A DNA stretch of 64,000 nucleotides, taken from contig CACJRP010000003.1 of the NCBI GenBank assembly GCA_902595825.1, positions 40,715-104,714 on the forward strand, in the 5' to 3' direction. Within the stretch, counting starts at the first letter, position 1. The number at the start of each line of letters is the position of its first letter. The notes beneath the pieces are model-generated. The model saw only the letters and a list, made by a program, of their open reading frames with translations, made no database searches and was not told the origin of the DNA. Positions 62,304 through 64,000 of this stretch are shown piece by piece. The stretch comes from an uncultured Bacteroidota bacterium. GTDB lineage: Bacteria; Bacteroidota; Bacteroidia; Flavobacteriales; Flavobacteriaceae. Made by a program: the position numbers and the translations under genes.

Positions 62304-63758
62304 ATGGGTAAGTTAAAAGGTTTTTTGGAGTTTGACAGAATTGATGAATCTCAGGTGAATCCATCTGAAAGGATTAAAAATTATAATGAATTTACAGTAT
62401 CACCAAGTCCTGAAGAATTAAATAAACAAGGTGGTAGGTGCATGGATTGTGGTGTTCCTTTCTGTCATAGTGGTTGTCCCCTTGGCAATCTGATTCCAGA
62501 CTTTAATGATGCTGTTTATAAGAATGATTGGAAGAAAGCTTTAAACATTCTTCATAGCACCAATAACTTTCCAGAGTTCACTGGAAGACTATGCCCTGCT
62601 CCTTGTGAGCAAGCCTGTGTTTTAGGATTAGTAAGTCCCCCCGTTTCAATCGAAATGATTGAAAAATATATTGTTGAAAAGGGGTTCAAAGAAGGTTGGA
62701 TTAAACCGATAAAACCAACACACAATACGGGCAAGAATGTGGCTGTGATTGGGTCTGGACCTGCTGGCCTTGCGGCGGCTCAGCAATTAAATAGAGCGGG
62801 GCACAGAGTGACCGTTTTCGAAAAAGATAACAAAATTGGAGGCCTTTTAAGATATGGTATACCAGACTTTAAAATGGAAAAAAACATAATTGATAGGCGT
62901 TTAGAAATTTTAATTGCCGAGGGTATAGAATTCAATACTTCAATTGAGGTAGGTAAAGATATTTCAACAAAAGAATTAGAAAAAGAATTCGATGCTATAA
63001 TCATGTGTATTGGATCATCGGTGAAAAGGAACCTTCCAATACCAGGTAGTGATTTAAAAGGGGTAATTCAGGCAATGGATTTCCTTCCTAACAGCAATAA
63101 ATTTGTAGACAAACAATTATCATTAAAAAAAGATTTAAGTGCTAAAAATAAAGATGTAATTGTTATTGGTGGAGGTGATACTGGATCAGATTGCATTGGA
63201 ACAAGTAATAGACAAGGGGCAAAAAGTGTTACTAATTTTGAGATTACATCAAAACCCTCTGAAGAAAGAACCAACAAAAACCCTTGGCCATTTTGGCCAT
63301 TTAAGCTTAAGACTTCATCTTCTCACGAAGAAGGTAGCCACAGAGAATGGTCAATTATGACGAAAGAATTTATAGGGGATGGCAAGGGAAACCTATCTGG
63401 ATTAAAAACTGTGGAAATAAAGTGGAACCATAAAAATAAAATTGAGGAAATCAAGGGAACTGAAAAAATCTGGCCCTGTCAGATGGTACTTTTAGCTCTA
63501 GGGTTTCTAGGTCCTGAAAAAAGTATTGCAGAAAAATTTGAATTAAAGCTTAATGAAAAAGGAAATATTCAAACAGATGAACATTATAAAAGTTCAAAAA
63601 ATAAAATATTTGCTGCTGGTGATGCTAGAAGGGGACAATCTTTGATAGTCTGGGCAATTTCAGAGGGAAGGAATGTGGCTTTTGAAGTGGATAAGTTTTT
63701 GATGGGTAAATCATTTTTAACCAAGAAAAACAGCAAAGGAGATTTAATTTCTGCCTAA
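62304..63758 (+). CDS. gltD: Glutamate synthase small subunit
   Basis: 484 aa; RCMDCGVPFCHSGCPLGNLIPDFNDAVY, VAVIGSGPAGLAAAQQLNRAGHRVTVFEK, FAAGDARRGQSLIVWAI. Confidence 0.96.
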   Translation: MGKLKGFLEFDRIDESQVNPSERIKNYNEFTVSPSPEELNKQGGRCMDCGVPFCHSGCPLGNLIPDFNDAVYKNDWKKALNILHSTNNFPEFTGRLCPAPCEQACVLGLVSPPVSIEMIEKYIVEKGFKEGWIKPIKPTHNTGKNVAVIGSGPAGLAAAQQLNRAGHRVTVFEKDNKIGGLLRYGIPDFKMEKNIIDRRLEILIAEGIEFNTSIEVGKDISTKELEKEFDAIIMCIGSSVKRNLPIPGSDLKGVIQAMDFLPNSNKFVDKQLSLKKDLSAKNKDVIVIGGGDTGSDCIGTSNRQGAKSVTNFEITSKPSEERTNKNPWPFWPFKLKTSSSHEEGSHREWSIMTKEFIGDGKGNLSGLKTVEIKWNHKNKIEEIKGTEKIWPCQMVLLALGFLGPEKSIAEKFELKLNEKGNIQTDEHYKSSKNKIFAAGDARRGQSLIVWAISEGRNVAFEVDKFLMGKSFLTKKNSKGDLISA

Positions 63759-63766
63759 TTATGTTC

Positions 63767-63985
63767 TCACTTATTTATAGCATTGTCAACTAAATCAGCA
63801 AGATTTAATTGAGAATTATTTTGTATCGAATCATTTATTTTAATCAATTCAATCATATCATTTCCAAATCTAAAAAAAATACTTTGGCCGATTTTTAAAT
63901 TTAAAAACAATCTAGTATTGGAATTAATTGTTGGATTTTTAACACCCGGAATGTAAACTTTAATATTTTGGATTGTTGTATTCAC
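63767..63985 (-). CDS. Short hypothetical protein
   Basis: 72 aa ORF convergent with gltD; fills otherwise intergenic sequence in a dense genome. Confidence 0.4.
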   Translation of the reverse strand: MNTTIQNIKVYIPGVKNPTINSNTRLFLNLKIGQSIFFRFGNDMIELIKINDSIQNNSQLNLADLVDNAINK

Positions 63986-64000
63986 TAAAAAAAAACTCTT

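Noticed and set aside
1-64000. CRISPR arrays, IS elements, prophage, toxin-antitoxin or restriction systems
   Set aside because: No direct repeat arrays, transposase/integrase ORFs or recognisable defence proteins were seen.

Overview
This 64 kb window is low-GC, gene-dense chromosomal DNA from a Bacteroidetes/Flavobacteriia-type bacterium, probably marine and streamlined. The assignment rests on gene content and gene order, TANNTTTG-type promoters, a type 9 secretion plug-type protein and Na+-based energetics. About 45 core-metabolism genes can be read. They include nqrAB (nqrB partial), pruA, rsmG, an aromatic amino acid operon (pheA, aminotransferase, tyrA, DAHP synthase-chorismate mutase), a methionine/SAM operon (metK, metY, metX, osmC-like, split metH, metF), a membrane pyrophosphatase, pdhB, thyA, folA, fabD, waaA, two phosphatases, ruvC, lipA, lpxK, an S9 peptidase, folC, tonB/exbBD, nhaD, anmK and gltBD. 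Two tRNAs are present: Leu(UAG) and Val(UAC). I saw no CRISPR array, IS element or prophage. The best observations are: (1) a complete attenuator upstream of pheA, with a Tyr/Phe-rich leader peptide MRTITTTTSYYLYFYFNNL*, a terminator hairpin and an alternative antiterminator that starts at the leader stop codon; (2) a SAM-II-type riboswitch upstream of metK with two mutually interleaved switching stems next to the start codon; (3) a HemW-family protein beside ruvC that keeps the family's C-terminal half but has lost the radical-SAM CX3CX2C cysteines and the GGGTPS motif; (4) an Nramp-family transporter lacking the DPGN and MPH metal-site motifs; (5) a patch around tRNA-Val with a double-frameshifted GNAT pseudogene and about 400 nt of hairpin-rich noncoding DNA. 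All calls are from reading the sequence; no database search was run.
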